DNA of 64,000 nucleotides, from positions 62,001 through 126,000 of the forward strand of contig JAUIKS010000010.1 of the NCBI GenBank assembly GCA_030430565.1, written 5' to 3'. Numbering within the stretch: position 1 is the first letter of the stretch; the number at the start of each line of letters is the position of its first letter. This stretch comes from Polyangia bacterium. Lineage in GTDB: Bacteria > Myxococcota_A > Polyangia > Nannocystales > Nannocystaceae. Below are positions 55,014-63,447 of this stretch, one piece after another. Position numbers and translations under genes: made by a program. A model generated the notes under the pieces. The model saw nothing but the letters and a program-made list of their open reading frames with translations. It searched no databases and was not told where the DNA came from.

Positions 55014-55031
55014 ACGGTACCAACGGTACCA
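55014..55031. repeat. direct repeat ACGGTACCA upstream of the response regulator
   Basis: ACGGTACCA occurs twice in tandem (55014-55022 and 55023-55031), each containing the palindrome GGTACC. It lies about 85 bp upstream of the response-regulator start, in a 199 bp gap behind radA. It could be an operator; no regulator is assigned. Confidence 0.5.
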
Positions 55032-55129
55032 GTTGTCCTGAACGTTGAGACAGGTCTAATCGGTCCGCGGATTCAACTCGCGCCGCGCGAATGATCACGC
55101 CGAGCGCGGCGCGGACGCCGTACGCGTGG

Positions 55130-56656
55130 TTATGCGCGTTTACGCATGTCCGAAGGGTCATGTTTTTTGCGCGCGCCCGAAGCGGGGCGGCCGACCTGCA
55201 GGACGTCGCCGAAGCACAGCTCGAGGGCCTCGGCCACGGTGCGCGCGTGTAGGCGCTCGACTCCCTGGACCTGCGCTTGTGTCTTCGCGCTCGCCCGTCG
55301 GGACCGCGGCTCGCGGGGGACGATGACCCGGCGGAACCCGAGGCGCGCGGCCTCGGAGAGCCGCGCCTCCGTCCGGGGGACCGGTCGCAGCTCGCCGGTG
55401 AGCCCGACCTCGCCGAAGGCCACGAGATCGGGGGGGATCGCGCGACGGAGATGACTGGAGGCGACCGCGAGCAGCGCGGCGAGGTCGCTCGCGGGCTCGC
55501 TGAGGCGCATGCCGCCGGCGACGTTGACGAAGACGTCGTGGTCGAGCACGAACAGCCCGCCGTGGCGATCGAGCACCGCCATCAGCATCGCGAGGCGGTG
55601 CGGGTCGAGGCCGACGCAGGTCCGGCGCGGGTTGCCGAAGCTCGCGGCCAGCAGCGCCTGGACCTCGAGCAGCAGCGGCCGAGTGCCCTCGAGCGAGGCC
55701 GTGACGCAGGCGCCGATGACCGGCTCGCCGCGGTCGCCGAGGAAGGCCTCGGAGGGGTTTTGGATCTCGCGCAGGCCGTCGCCGCGCATCTCGAACACGC
55801 CGAGCTCCTGGGTGCTGCCGAAGCGGTTCTTGATCGCGCGCAGCAGCCGGGTCGAGCGCTCCTCGTCGCCTTCGAAGGAGAGCACCGCGTCGACGAGGTG
55901 CTCGAGCAGGCGCGGCCCCGCGAGCTGGCCGTCTTTGGTCACGTGGCCGACGACGACCACGGGCACGCCGTGGCGCTTGGCGAAGCCGACGAGCTGGCTG
56001 GTGACGGCGCGGATCTGCGTGACATTGCCGGGCAGCCCGTCCTGCGACTCGCTGTAGATCGTCTGGACCGAGTCGACGATCAGCGCGGTCAGGCGCCCGC
56101 GCGCGGCGGAGGTCGTCTCGAGCCGCTCGCGCGCCGCCTCGAGGATCGCCTCGACCCGGGTCTCGGCGACCAGCAGCAGGTTTTTGTTGGCGGCGTCGAG
56201 CCGGCGCGCGCGCGCGCCGACCTGGGCGACCGACTCCTCGCCGCTGGCGTAGAGGACGACACCTGATCTTCGAGACAGGCCCGCGCTGGCCTGCAGCAGC
56301 AGCGTCGACTTGCCGATCCCGGGCGGCCCGCCGAGCAGCACGACGCTGCCCGGGACGAGGCCGCCGCCCAGCACGCGGTCGACCTCGGTCAGCCCGCAGG
56401 GGAGCCGCGGCTCGCCCGAGTCTCCATCGCCTGCGCCGGCCTCGGTCGAGACCACGACGCGGGCGTCGGCGGTGGTGTTGAGGACGACGCGGCCCTTGGA
56501 CTTGGCGGCGGCCTTGTCGAGATCGAGCTCCTCGACGACCGTGTTCCACGCGCCGCAGTCGGGGCACTTGCCGTACCACCCGCGGGTCTCCGAGCCGCAG
56601 GCCTGACAGACCCAGCGAGTCGCGCTCTGCCGCTTGCCCTTGGTTTTACGAGCCAC
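55130..56656 (-). CDS. radA: DNA repair protein RadA (Sms)
   Basis: The 508-residue protein has the N-terminal C4 zinc finger (Cys17, Cys20, Cys31, Cys34), a Walker A GGPPGIGKST (109-118), the RadA-specific KNRFGS, and a C-terminal Lon-protease-like domain (FVNVAGGMRLSEPASDLAAL). It is a RecA-like DnaB-type helicase acting on recombination branches. It is about 50 residues longer than the usual 455, through a linker after the zinc finger and a Lys/Arg-rich tail. Confidence 0.95.
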   Translation of the reverse strand: MARKTKGKRQSATRWVCQACGSETRGWYGKCPDCGAWNTVVEELDLDKAAAKSKGRVVLNTTADARVVVSTEAGAGDGDSGEPRLPCGLTEVDRVLGGGLVPGSVVLLGGPPGIGKSTLLLQASAGLSRRSGVVLYASGEESVAQVGARARRLDAANKNLLLVAETRVEAILEAARERLETTSAARGRLTALIVDSVQTIYSESQDGLPGNVTQIRAVTSQLVGFAKRHGVPVVVVGHVTKDGQLAGPRLLEHLVDAVLSFEGDEERSTRLLRAIKNRFGSTQELGVFEMRGDGLREIQNPSEAFLGDRGEPVIGACVTASLEGTRPLLLEVQALLAASFGNPRRTCVGLDPHRLAMLMAVLDRHGGLFVLDHDVFVNVAGGMRLSEPASDLAALLAVASSHLRRAIPPDLVAFGEVGLTGELRPVPRTEARLSEAARLGFRRVIVPREPRSRRASAKTQAQVQGVERLHARTVAEALELCFGDVLQVGRPASGARKKHDPSDMRKRA

Positions 56657-56710
56657 GCGTGGACGGTATCGCGCGCGATCGAGGCCGGCAACTTCGTCCG
56701 GGTGACGGGA

Positions 56711-58894
56711 TCAGAACTTGATGCCGAGCTGCGCCTGTATGGCCTGCGCGGCCTTGGCGTCGCCATCGTTCGGGACGATGTAGTCGGAGTTGCTCGGGTA
56801 CTGATCCGCGGGCCGGTCGAGCGCGTTGAAGGGGAACAGCACGCCGTACTGGACCTGGAAGAAGATCGGCTCGCGGACGTCGTGGTAGCGCAGCGCGCCG
56901 TCGATCTCGATGCCGTAGTGCAGGCCGTTGCCCGGCACGCTGGTGGTCCGCTCGGCGAGCGCGTACTGAAGATCGAGGCGGGCCGAGAAGTTGTTCTGGA
57001 AGAAGTAGAACGCGGCCCAGGGGCGGAAGTAGGCGGCGTTGGAGACGGTCCCGAGCAGCTCGCGGAACAGCAGGAGATCCTGCGTGTAGGCCGGGTTGAA
57101 GCGGAAGTTGCTGACCGTGGTGGTGCCGCCGTAGACCAGCGGGTCCTGCGGGTTGAGGTCCTTGGAGCCGGCGTCGTCGCCGGTCGCGAAGCCCTGGTCG
57201 AGGCCGAGGTGGAAGCGGTCCTTGAAGAAGCCGTACTTGAACTCGAGCGCGTAGCCGACCTGCGCGATCGTCATGTTCTGCATCGTGCCGTTGACGATGC
57301 CGGTGTCCTCGAGCACGGCGCCGTCGGCGTCTGGCTCGAGGGTCACGTCGCGCATGCGCATGGTCCCGAACACGCCGGCGACCTCGAGCTCGACCCGGAG
57401 GGTCCGCCACATCACGCGCGCCCACAGGTCCGGGGTCACGAGGATCGCCCGCCGCGGGACCAGCAGGTTGGTGTAGTTCTGCAGCCCGTTGTCGCCGAAC
57501 TCGGTGTCCGCGTCGCTGTCGCCGTTGGACAGCGGGTCGCCGTAGCGGCCGAGCCCGTCGTCGACGTTGTTGACCCCGTCGCTCCACGCCGGGTTGGTCC
57601 CGAGGCCGTCGCCGAGGCCCGGCGAGCCGACGGCGCGGTCGATGGGCTGGTAGCGGACCCAGGCCGCGAAGCCGTAGTTGAACACCGGGCGCCCGAGCGA
57701 GAGCTTGCGCTTGAGCATGCTCGGGTCGTCGCGGCGCAGGATCGAGATCCGCCACTGGTAGACGTTGTCGAACTTCTCGGCGCTGAAGGCCTGACCGACC
57801 AGGTTACCCGAGCCGTACGAGGGGCCCATGAGCTGATCGCTGGTCGGGCCCGAGGAGGCCCAGTCCCACGAGAAGGTCAGCCGGTGGGTGCGTCGTCGGT
57901 CTTTGCCGAAGTCGAAGGACATCCGGATCGAGTCGACAGAGTCGCCGTAGTCGGTGTCGACCTGACGGATGATGTCGTCGCGTTGACCGCGGTAGATGCC
58001 GTTGCCGTGGTTGGCGTAGATGCCCAGACCCCAGTGGTGGGGCATGCGGCCGAACTCGAGCTTGAGGCCCCAGCCGAAGCGGATCTCGCCGTAGGCGCGC
58101 TTGACGACGATGCTGTCCTGGAAGCCGTTGATCCCCGAGTTGGGGGGGAGCTGGGTGCGCGTGTAGATGTCGATCGGCGCCCACGGGCTGTCGCCGTAGA
58201 ACGAGTCGGGCGTGCTGCCGAGCACCAAGTTGTCGAGCAGGTCGACGGTCGCGTGGACCTTGACCGAGTCGCTGACGTGGATCGTCGGGTCGAGGCGCAG
58301 GCGCATGTTGGCGCTGGCGAAGCCGTTGCGACGGTTGCAGCGCCGGGTCACCTTGTCGGGGTTGATGTTCTGCTCGGTCAGGACGATGTAGCAGTTGGCG
58401 TCGTTGACCTTGGTCCCGCCGGTGGCGTCGAGCGTCTCGGCGTGGGTCGCCGGGGGCGGGAAGAACTTGTTGTTGAGCTCGGGCTCGCCGACGCTCGAGC
58501 CGCCGGTCGACGCGGCCGTCTGCAGGTTCATGCCGAGGTCGAGGCGGTGGAAGTAGTCGCCGCGCAGGCGCATGTAGCCGTGCAGCTCAAACAGCTGCAG
58601 CCGTCGGAAGTTGCGCGGCTGAGCCGGGACCGGCTGGATCGGCTGCAGCGCTTGCTTGTCCTTCGGCGCCTCCTCGGCGGGGCCGTCCTTCTTATCCTTC
58701 GCGCCGCCCCCAGGCGCGCCGCCGCCCCCTGGCATCTGCCCCATGCCCATGCCGGGCTGGGCGTAGGCCGACGGGGAGAGCCCAGGCGCGAACACGAGCG
58801 CCATTGCCAGCGCCGGGACGAGCGTCGCGGCGGGGGCGAGTCGAGAGGAGCGCCAAAGCCACGAGCGCGGGAGCCTTCGAGGTGCGGTCGTCAT
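56711..58894 (-). CDS. secreted, probably outer-membrane beta-barrel protein (TIGR04551-like)
   Basis: The 727-residue product has a signal peptide (LAMALVFAPGLSPSAYAQP), a Gly/Met/Pro-rich segment, and then many alternating amphipathic strands (ELHGYMRLRGDYFHRLDLG, NMRLRLDPTIHVSDSVKVHA, KLEFGRMPHHWGLGIYANHG) up to a C-terminal LGIKF, a beta-barrel-like end with aromatic last residue. It resembles a large myxobacterial family named TIGR04551; this match is from memory. ATG 58894 is preferred over the further upstream frame because the signal peptide then starts normally. Confidence 0.65.
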   Translation of the reverse strand: MTTAPRRLPRSWLWRSSRLAPAATLVPALAMALVFAPGLSPSAYAQPGMGMGQMPGGGGAPGGGAKDKKDGPAEEAPKDKQALQPIQPVPAQPRNFRRLQLFELHGYMRLRGDYFHRLDLGMNLQTAASTGGSSVGEPELNNKFFPPPATHAETLDATGGTKVNDANCYIVLTEQNINPDKVTRRCNRRNGFASANMRLRLDPTIHVSDSVKVHATVDLLDNLVLGSTPDSFYGDSPWAPIDIYTRTQLPPNSGINGFQDSIVVKRAYGEIRFGWGLKLEFGRMPHHWGLGIYANHGNGIYRGQRDDIIRQVDTDYGDSVDSIRMSFDFGKDRRRTHRLTFSWDWASSGPTSDQLMGPSYGSGNLVGQAFSAEKFDNVYQWRISILRRDDPSMLKRKLSLGRPVFNYGFAAWVRYQPIDRAVGSPGLGDGLGTNPAWSDGVNNVDDGLGRYGDPLSNGDSDADTEFGDNGLQNYTNLLVPRRAILVTPDLWARVMWRTLRVELEVAGVFGTMRMRDVTLEPDADGAVLEDTGIVNGTMQNMTIAQVGYALEFKYGFFKDRFHLGLDQGFATGDDAGSKDLNPQDPLVYGGTTTVSNFRFNPAYTQDLLLFRELLGTVSNAAYFRPWAAFYFFQNNFSARLDLQYALAERTTSVPGNGLHYGIEIDGALRYHDVREPIFFQVQYGVLFPFNALDRPADQYPSNSDYIVPNDGDAKAAQAIQAQLGIKF

Positions 58895-59222
58895 GTGGAG
58901 TGTGCGGCTGCGGCCTGCGTTTCGACGTGCTCGCGCGCGTTCGCAAACGGCGAGGGACGCTAACAACCCGCAAATGGCCGCGTCAACCTCGGGCGTCCCG
59001 CTTGTTCGAGGCCTTGATCGATCGTGGGGCGGTGGAGGGCGGGCGTGTCGAGGTGGGGACGAGGAAACCGCGAAGGGCGCGGCGTGCGGGGTCGACGTGC
59101 GACTCGCGCCACGTCAACCGAGGCGCGCGACCCGGTATTCCCCGCGCAGCACTCGCTCACCCCGCGGGCGGAGTTGCTTGTATTTCCCGGAGTTTTGTTG
59201 AGAATTTTCCCCGTCAGGGGTC
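58895..59222. other. divergent promoter gap
   Basis: The 328 bp lie between the divergent starts of the barrel-like gene and the N6-methylase gene. The last 40 bases before the methylase are less GC-rich (GTATTTCCCGGAGTTTTGTT) and end in CCCCGTCAGGGG, a 4 bp hairpin just before the ATG. I see no gene in it. Confidence 0.45.
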
Positions 59223-61373
59223 ATGGAGAACTCGCACAGCGCGGAGCCCAGACGGCGCGGGCGAAGTCACGGGCCCGAAGACGCGGGCGAAGCGTGTGAG
59301 CTTGCAGACATCGTCGAGCGCCTGACGACCCTGTGGCGACGCAGCGAGGTCCCCGGCTCGGTATTTCGTCAGCGTCTCTTCGCCGTGCTGTGCGAACTCC
59401 GCGGGCTCGCGCCGCCCCGTACAGCGCCCGCGCCCCGTGGTGCGCTCGACGCGGAGATCGAGCGAGAGCTGCGCGTCTTGTTGGCGGAGCGGATCTCCCG
59501 TCGAAGGCTCGGGCCGTACCTCCTCGGCGCGTTTCACGGGGTCAGCGGCGCGCCGCCGCTGCGTCGTCGGCGAGCCCGCGGCGTCTACTACACCCCGCCG
59601 GCGCTCGCGCGCTACATGGCGAGGCTGACGATCCGCGGCTGGGCGGCGGGGCGCGGGGCTTCGGCGCGGTGCTCCGTGCTCGAGCCGGCCTGCGGCGGCG
59701 GCGTGTTCTTGCTCGCCGCGCTCGAGGAGCTTGTCGCGCTTGAAGAAGGGCTTGAAGAAGGGCTTGAAGAAGGGCTTGAGGACGCGGGCGAGATCTCGCG
59801 GGCGGATCGCGCCCGGCGGATCGTGCGGCGGCAGCTCTTCGGTGTGGACGTGGATCCCGAGGCGCTCACGGTCAGCGCCCACGCGCTGTGGCTGGCGTGC
59901 GGCGGGTCGCCCGAGTCACCGCGCGCGCTCGCGGCCGGGCTGCGGCGCGGCGACTTCGTCCTCGATCGCGGGCCCGCGGCGCTGCCGCGCGCGCGCTTCG
60001 ACGTCGTGCTCGGCAACCCGCCCTACGACGCGCTGTGTCCCCGCGAGCGCGGCCCCGGGGGGCGCTACACGCCCGAGGCGATCGCGGCGCTGCGCGACGC
60101 GCCGGTGTTCGCCCCGGCGCGCGGCGGCAAGCTCAACCTGTACGAGCTGTTTCTGTGCCGCGGCGCGTCGCTGCTGGCGCCCGGCGGGCGGATGACGATG
60201 ATCGTGCCCATGGGGCTGCTCGGCGATCGCCAGGCGGCGGGCCTGCGCGGGATGCTGCTCGACCGCGCGACGCCGGTGACGATCGACTGCTTCCCGCAAA
60301 AAGACCGCGTCCGCGATCGCGTGTTCCCGGCGGCGAAGCTCGCGACCTGCGTGGTCCAGTGCGAGCGCGCGCGCGCGCCTCTTGAAAAACATGTCGTCGA
60401 GGACAGCCCGTTCGCGATCCGCGTGCACCCGGGCGGGCGGCCTACGCGTCCGTGGACTTCTGGCCTTCAGGTCACCCCGGCCGCGCTCGCGCGGCTCGAC
60501 CCCGGCGGCCGCGCGATCCCGACGTGCGCGCGCGAGGACTGGCGCGTCGTCGAGGGCCTGCTGCAGGCCAACCCGGGGCTCGAGCGGCTCGGCGCGCACG
60601 CGCGGCAGTTCCAGGGCGAGCTCAACGAGACGGTGCAGCGCCGGCGCGGCGCGCTGACCGAGCGCGGGCGGGCGGGCGAGACGGTCGCGGTGCTGCGCGG
60701 CGCCAACCTCACGCGCTACTGCGTGCGCGAGGCCTCCCAGGGCGCGCGGCTGTTCGCGCGTCGGATCGCCCTGCAGGCCGCGGGCGGGCGCTCGCGCAAG
60801 CTCGCCGATCACCGCGCGCCGCGGATCGGCTTTCAGCGCAGCGCGCCGCAGAACAATTTTCGAAGGCTGATCGCGGCGCCGATCCCCGCGGGCCTGTGCT
60901 GCTTCGACACGGTCAGCTACGTGACGCCGAGCTCGACGCGGCTCGAGCTCCCGGTGCTGCTCGGGCTGCTCAACTCGGCGCTCTACGAGTGGTGGTTTCG
61001 CCTGACCAGCAGCAACTCGAAGATCAACGCCTATCAATTCGACAACCTGCCGTTCGCGCCGACGCGCGTCGATCCGCAGGGCGCTCCTCCGACGACCGGG
61101 CTCGACGCGCGCGCGCGGCTGTCGATCCTGCGCCGGCGCCGGGAGCAGCTGGGGGCGGCGCCGCTGTGGGGGCTTCACTGGGTCGGCGCGCTGGCGGAGG
61201 CGATCACGGAGCGCGAGGCCCGGCGAACGCTCGACTCACGGCGCGAGCGAGCTCGCCTGGCGCCGGAGTCGACGCGCTTGCAGACGCGGCTCGACGACGT
61301 CGTGTTCGCGCTGTTCGGCCTCGAGGGTGAGGCGGCCGCGCGGGTGCGCGAGCGAGCGACGGCGCGTGCGTAG
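59223..61373 (+). CDS. Eco57I/type IIG-like N6-adenine DNA methyltransferase
   Basis: The 716-residue protein has an N-terminal helical segment, RGVYYTPPALARYMARL, motif I VLEPACGGGVFL (ends near residue 163), the NPPY catalytic motif (265-268), and a C-terminal target-recognition-like part (FNNFRRLIAAPI-type region, LLGLLNSALYEWWFRLTSSN, FDNLPF). These are typical of Eco57I/TaqI-type methylases. No nuclease motif (PD-ExK) was recognised at the N-terminus, so cleavage ability is doubtful. A 12 bp in-frame repeat encodes LEEG units between motif I and NPPY. No partner endonuclease is adjacent. Confidence 0.82.
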   Translation: MENSHSAEPRRRGRSHGPEDAGEACELADIVERLTTLWRRSEVPGSVFRQRLFAVLCELRGLAPPRTAPAPRGALDAEIERELRVLLAERISRRRLGPYLLGAFHGVSGAPPLRRRRARGVYYTPPALARYMARLTIRGWAAGRGASARCSVLEPACGGGVFLLAALEELVALEEGLEEGLEEGLEDAGEISRADRARRIVRRQLFGVDVDPEALTVSAHALWLACGGSPESPRALAAGLRRGDFVLDRGPAALPRARFDVVLGNPPYDALCPRERGPGGRYTPEAIAALRDAPVFAPARGGKLNLYELFLCRGASLLAPGGRMTMIVPMGLLGDRQAAGLRGMLLDRATPVTIDCFPQKDRVRDRVFPAAKLATCVVQCERARAPLEKHVVEDSPFAIRVHPGGRPTRPWTSGLQVTPAALARLDPGGRAIPTCAREDWRVVEGLLQANPGLERLGAHARQFQGELNETVQRRRGALTERGRAGETVAVLRGANLTRYCVREASQGARLFARRIALQAAGGRSRKLADHRAPRIGFQRSAPQNNFRRLIAAPIPAGLCCFDTVSYVTPSSTRLELPVLLGLLNSALYEWWFRLTSSNSKINAYQFDNLPFAPTRVDPQGAPPTTGLDARARLSILRRRREQLGAAPLWGLHWVGALAEAITEREARRTLDSRRERARLAPESTRLQTRLDDVVFALFGLEGEAAARVRERATARA
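59739..59780 (+). repeat. 12 bp in-frame tandem repeat inside the methylase gene
   Basis: CTTGAAGAAGGG occurs three times head to tail (59739-59774), followed by half a unit. It encodes the LEEG repeats at residues 173-186. Being a multiple of three, copy-number change would lengthen or shorten the protein, not switch it off. Confidence 0.95.
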
Positions 61374-61394
61374 CTCTTGGGTGTCGTTCGCAGC

Positions 61395-61419
61395 AGAATC
61401 CTGGTGAGCAATGGGGGCT
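61395..61419 (+). repeat. 25 bp word shared with 54403-54427
   Basis: It is identical over 25 bases to the word at the right end of the unexplained gap at 54.2-54.5 kb. Here it lies in the short gap after the methylase gene and immediately before dispersed repeat copy D. Confidence 0.9.
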
Positions 61420-61439
61420 CGTCCGAAAATAAGCGCTCG

Positions 61440-61587
61440 CGTCGCATCGAAGCTCAAGGGACGCGCGCGAGCGTGGGAGGAGCCGCCTGAGGACGGCGAG
61501 CGAACCAGCGCTCGTCCGCTCCACCTACCCAGACGCTCGCCGCCCGGAAGGTGGAGGGCGCCCACGCGTTAAGCAGCGGCCCGATGC
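61440..61587 (-). repeat. dispersed intergenic repeat, copy D (inverted)
   Basis: On the minus strand it reads GCATCGGGCCGCTGCTTAAC, then CTCCACCTTCCGGGCGGCGA, then GAGCGGACGAGCGCTGGTTC, CGCTCGCCGTCCTCAGGCGG, CTCCTCCCACGCTCGCGCG and CCCTTGAGCTTCGATGCGAC, very close to copy A. Both hairpin arms are present. It occupies most of the gap between the methylase and nagZ genes. Confidence 0.88.
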
Positions 61588-61654
61588 TCGCATGTTGCGA
61601 ATGCTCGAGAGGTCATCGCCTATTCGCTTATTTCAGGCGAGTACACTGCCCGAG

Positions 61655-62707
61655 ATGACGCACGCGTGGCAGCCAGGGCAGCTCTTGTTCGTCGGGTTTC
61701 ACGGCCTCGAGGTGCCGCGCGCGCTCGCCGAGCGGATCGCGGAGGGTCGCGTCGGCGGCGTGATCCTGTTTCGCCGCAACATCGACCTCGACGATCCGGA
61801 GCAGCTGTGGCGGCTGACGCAGCAGCTGCAGGAGCGCGCGCCCAAGGACGTCCCGCTGCTGATCGCGGTCGACCAGGAGGGCGGTCGGGTCCAGCGCATG
61901 CGCGCGCCGTGGACCGAGTGGCCGGCGATGCGGCGCGTCGGGCAGGTCAATGATCTCGAGTACACGGCCGCGGTCGCGACGGCGCTGGCGCGCGAGCTCT
62001 CAGACCACGGGATCGGCCTCGACTTCGCGCCGGTCGTCGACGTCGACACCAACCCGGCGAACCCGGTGATCGGCGATCGCAGCTTCGGCGACAGCGCGGC
62101 GCGGGTCTCGAGCCACGCGCGCGCCTTCATCGCGGCCCTGCAGACGGGCGGCGTGGCCGGCTGCGCCAAGCACTTCCCCGGGCACGGCGACACGATCAGC
62201 GACAGTCATCTCGAGCTGCCGCGCCTCGAGCATGACCTCGACCGGCTGCGCGGGGTCGAGCTGCCGCCGTTTCGCGCGGCGATCGAGGCGGGGGTCGCGA
62301 GCGTGATGACGGCCCACGTGATGTTCCCGCAGCTCGACCGCAGGCGCCCGGCGACGCTGTCGCCGGACATCCTGCAGCCGCTGCTGCGCGAGGAGCTGGG
62401 CTTTGACGGCGTGGTGTTCAGCGACGACCTCGAGATGGGTGCGGTCGCCAAACATTTTTCGATGCGCGAGCGGGTGCTGGGGCCGCTCGAGGCCGGGGTC
62501 GACGGGCTGCTGATCTGCAGCGAGGCCGACTTTCAGGAGGAGGCGCTGCGCCTGCTCGAGCGCGCGCCCGATCGCCTGGTCGAGCGAGCGATCGAGCGGA
62601 TGGTCGCGCTCAAGCGGGCCTACGCGCGCAGGCTCTCGTCGCTCTACTGCCCCTCGGGCCCGCCGTACCCGGAGCACCAGGCGCTGGCGGCGAGGGTCGA
62701 CGAGTGA
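61655..62707 (+). CDS. nagZ: beta-N-acetylhexosaminidase (glycoside hydrolase family 3)
   Basis: The 350-residue protein has AVDQEGGRVQRMR, GLDFAPVVDVDTNP, KHFPGHGDTISDSH (172-185, with the NagZ-type Asp/His dyad) and VVFSDDLEMGAV with the nucleophile Asp. This is the short single-domain NagZ type, which removes N-acetylglucosamine from muropeptides during cell-wall recycling. ATG 61655 gives the usual NagZ length; the frame upstream runs into the repeat and is non-coding. Confidence 0.93.
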   Translation: MTHAWQPGQLLFVGFHGLEVPRALAERIAEGRVGGVILFRRNIDLDDPEQLWRLTQQLQERAPKDVPLLIAVDQEGGRVQRMRAPWTEWPAMRRVGQVNDLEYTAAVATALARELSDHGIGLDFAPVVDVDTNPANPVIGDRSFGDSAARVSSHARAFIAALQTGGVAGCAKHFPGHGDTISDSHLELPRLEHDLDRLRGVELPPFRAAIEAGVASVMTAHVMFPQLDRRRPATLSPDILQPLLREELGFDGVVFSDDLEMGAVAKHFSMRERVLGPLEAGVDGLLICSEADFQEEALRLLERAPDRLVERAIERMVALKRAYARRLSSLYCPSGPPYPEHQALAARVDE

Positions 62708-62710
62708 GCT

Positions 62711-62736
62711 GCAGCGGCGCTGCGCTGCGCCGCTGC
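62711..62736. terminator. bidirectional hairpin terminator between nagZ and the cupin gene
   Basis: GCAGCGGCGC and GCGCCGCTGC form a perfect 10 bp stem with a 6 base loop, in the 35 bp gap between two convergent stop codons. It can serve both transcripts. Confidence 0.65.
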
Positions 62737-62742
62737 TCGTCG

Positions 62743-63300
62743 CTAGCTCTTCTTGCCGAACAGCCCGCGCAGCTTCTCGAGCGGGGTGTCGCCCTCGAGC
62801 TTGTCCCACGGCGTCTCGAGGCCGCGGATGCTGGTGAGCCCGTGCTCGCGCATGAGGCGGATCGCGTAGTCCATGTAGAACTTGATGCCGTACTTCTCCT
62901 CGGCTTGGAGGCCGGCCTTGAGCGCGCCGAAGCGGGTGGAGTCGGTGAATTGTTCGAAGCCGACGCGGCCGGAGAGCTCGATGTAGCGGACCGTCTGCGG
63001 CTTCTTGTTCCAGAACGCGTGGGGGATGCCGCGCGGCTTGATGACGTAGTCGCCGGCGGACGCGGTGAAGCGCTCACCGCCCTCGCCGCCGACCTCGAAC
63101 TCGATCTCGCCCTCGATGACGAACACGGCCTGATCCTCGCGGTGGTGCGTGTGCGGGGCGAGGAGCTGGTTGTGCTCGATCTCGCCCTCCATGATCGAGA
63201 AGTCGCCGCCGAGCTGGGAGGCCCGGACCTTGACGACCATCGAGTCGGTGTTCTCGCCCTCGCCGGCCTTGATGAGGAGTGTGTTCGCGGTGTACGCCAT
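62743..63300 (-). CDS. cupin-domain protein
   Basis: The 185-residue protein contains a conserved cupin barrel: APHTHHREDQAVFVIEGEIE (motif 1, with the metal-binding His and Glu) and SAGDYVIKPRGIPHAFWN (motif 2). A C-terminal helical tail of about 60 residues follows. ATG 63300 has AGGA eight bases upstream. Members include dioxygenases, isomerases and storage proteins; which one applies here is not visible. It diverges from the AraC-type gene at 63448. Confidence 0.82.
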   Translation of the reverse strand: MAYTANTLLIKAGEGENTDSMVVKVRASQLGGDFSIMEGEIEHNQLLAPHTHHREDQAVFVIEGEIEFEVGGEGGERFTASAGDYVIKPRGIPHAFWNKKPQTVRYIELSGRVGFEQFTDSTRFGALKAGLQAEEKYGIKFYMDYAIRLMREHGLTSIRGLETPWDKLEGDTPLEKLRGLFGKKS

Positions 63301-63447
63301 CGCTGATTCCTGGTGTTTCCTGGGTGTTGAAGGGTCGGGATAGATCCGTCTGCTGCGGACGGTTCCAGGATGGCCAGGGGCGCGGGGTGGACCCAGTACA
63401 ATAGGCGACAGAGATCGAACTGTTGGCGACAGCCGGGCTCTGCCTCC

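Noticed and set aside
55040..55075. LexA box upstream of the response regulator
   Set aside because: Only the GTTCAGG half matches the myxobacterial pattern; the other half has several mismatches.
56702..58963. Long open frame (about 750 codons) on the plus strand opposite the beta-barrel-like gene
   Set aside because: Same reason: composition is that of an antisense frame, while the minus frame has a signal peptide and beta-strand pattern.
59739..59780. Phase-variable on/off switch in the methylase gene
   Set aside because: The unit is 12 bp, so copy change keeps the frame; it can vary length but not switch expression.
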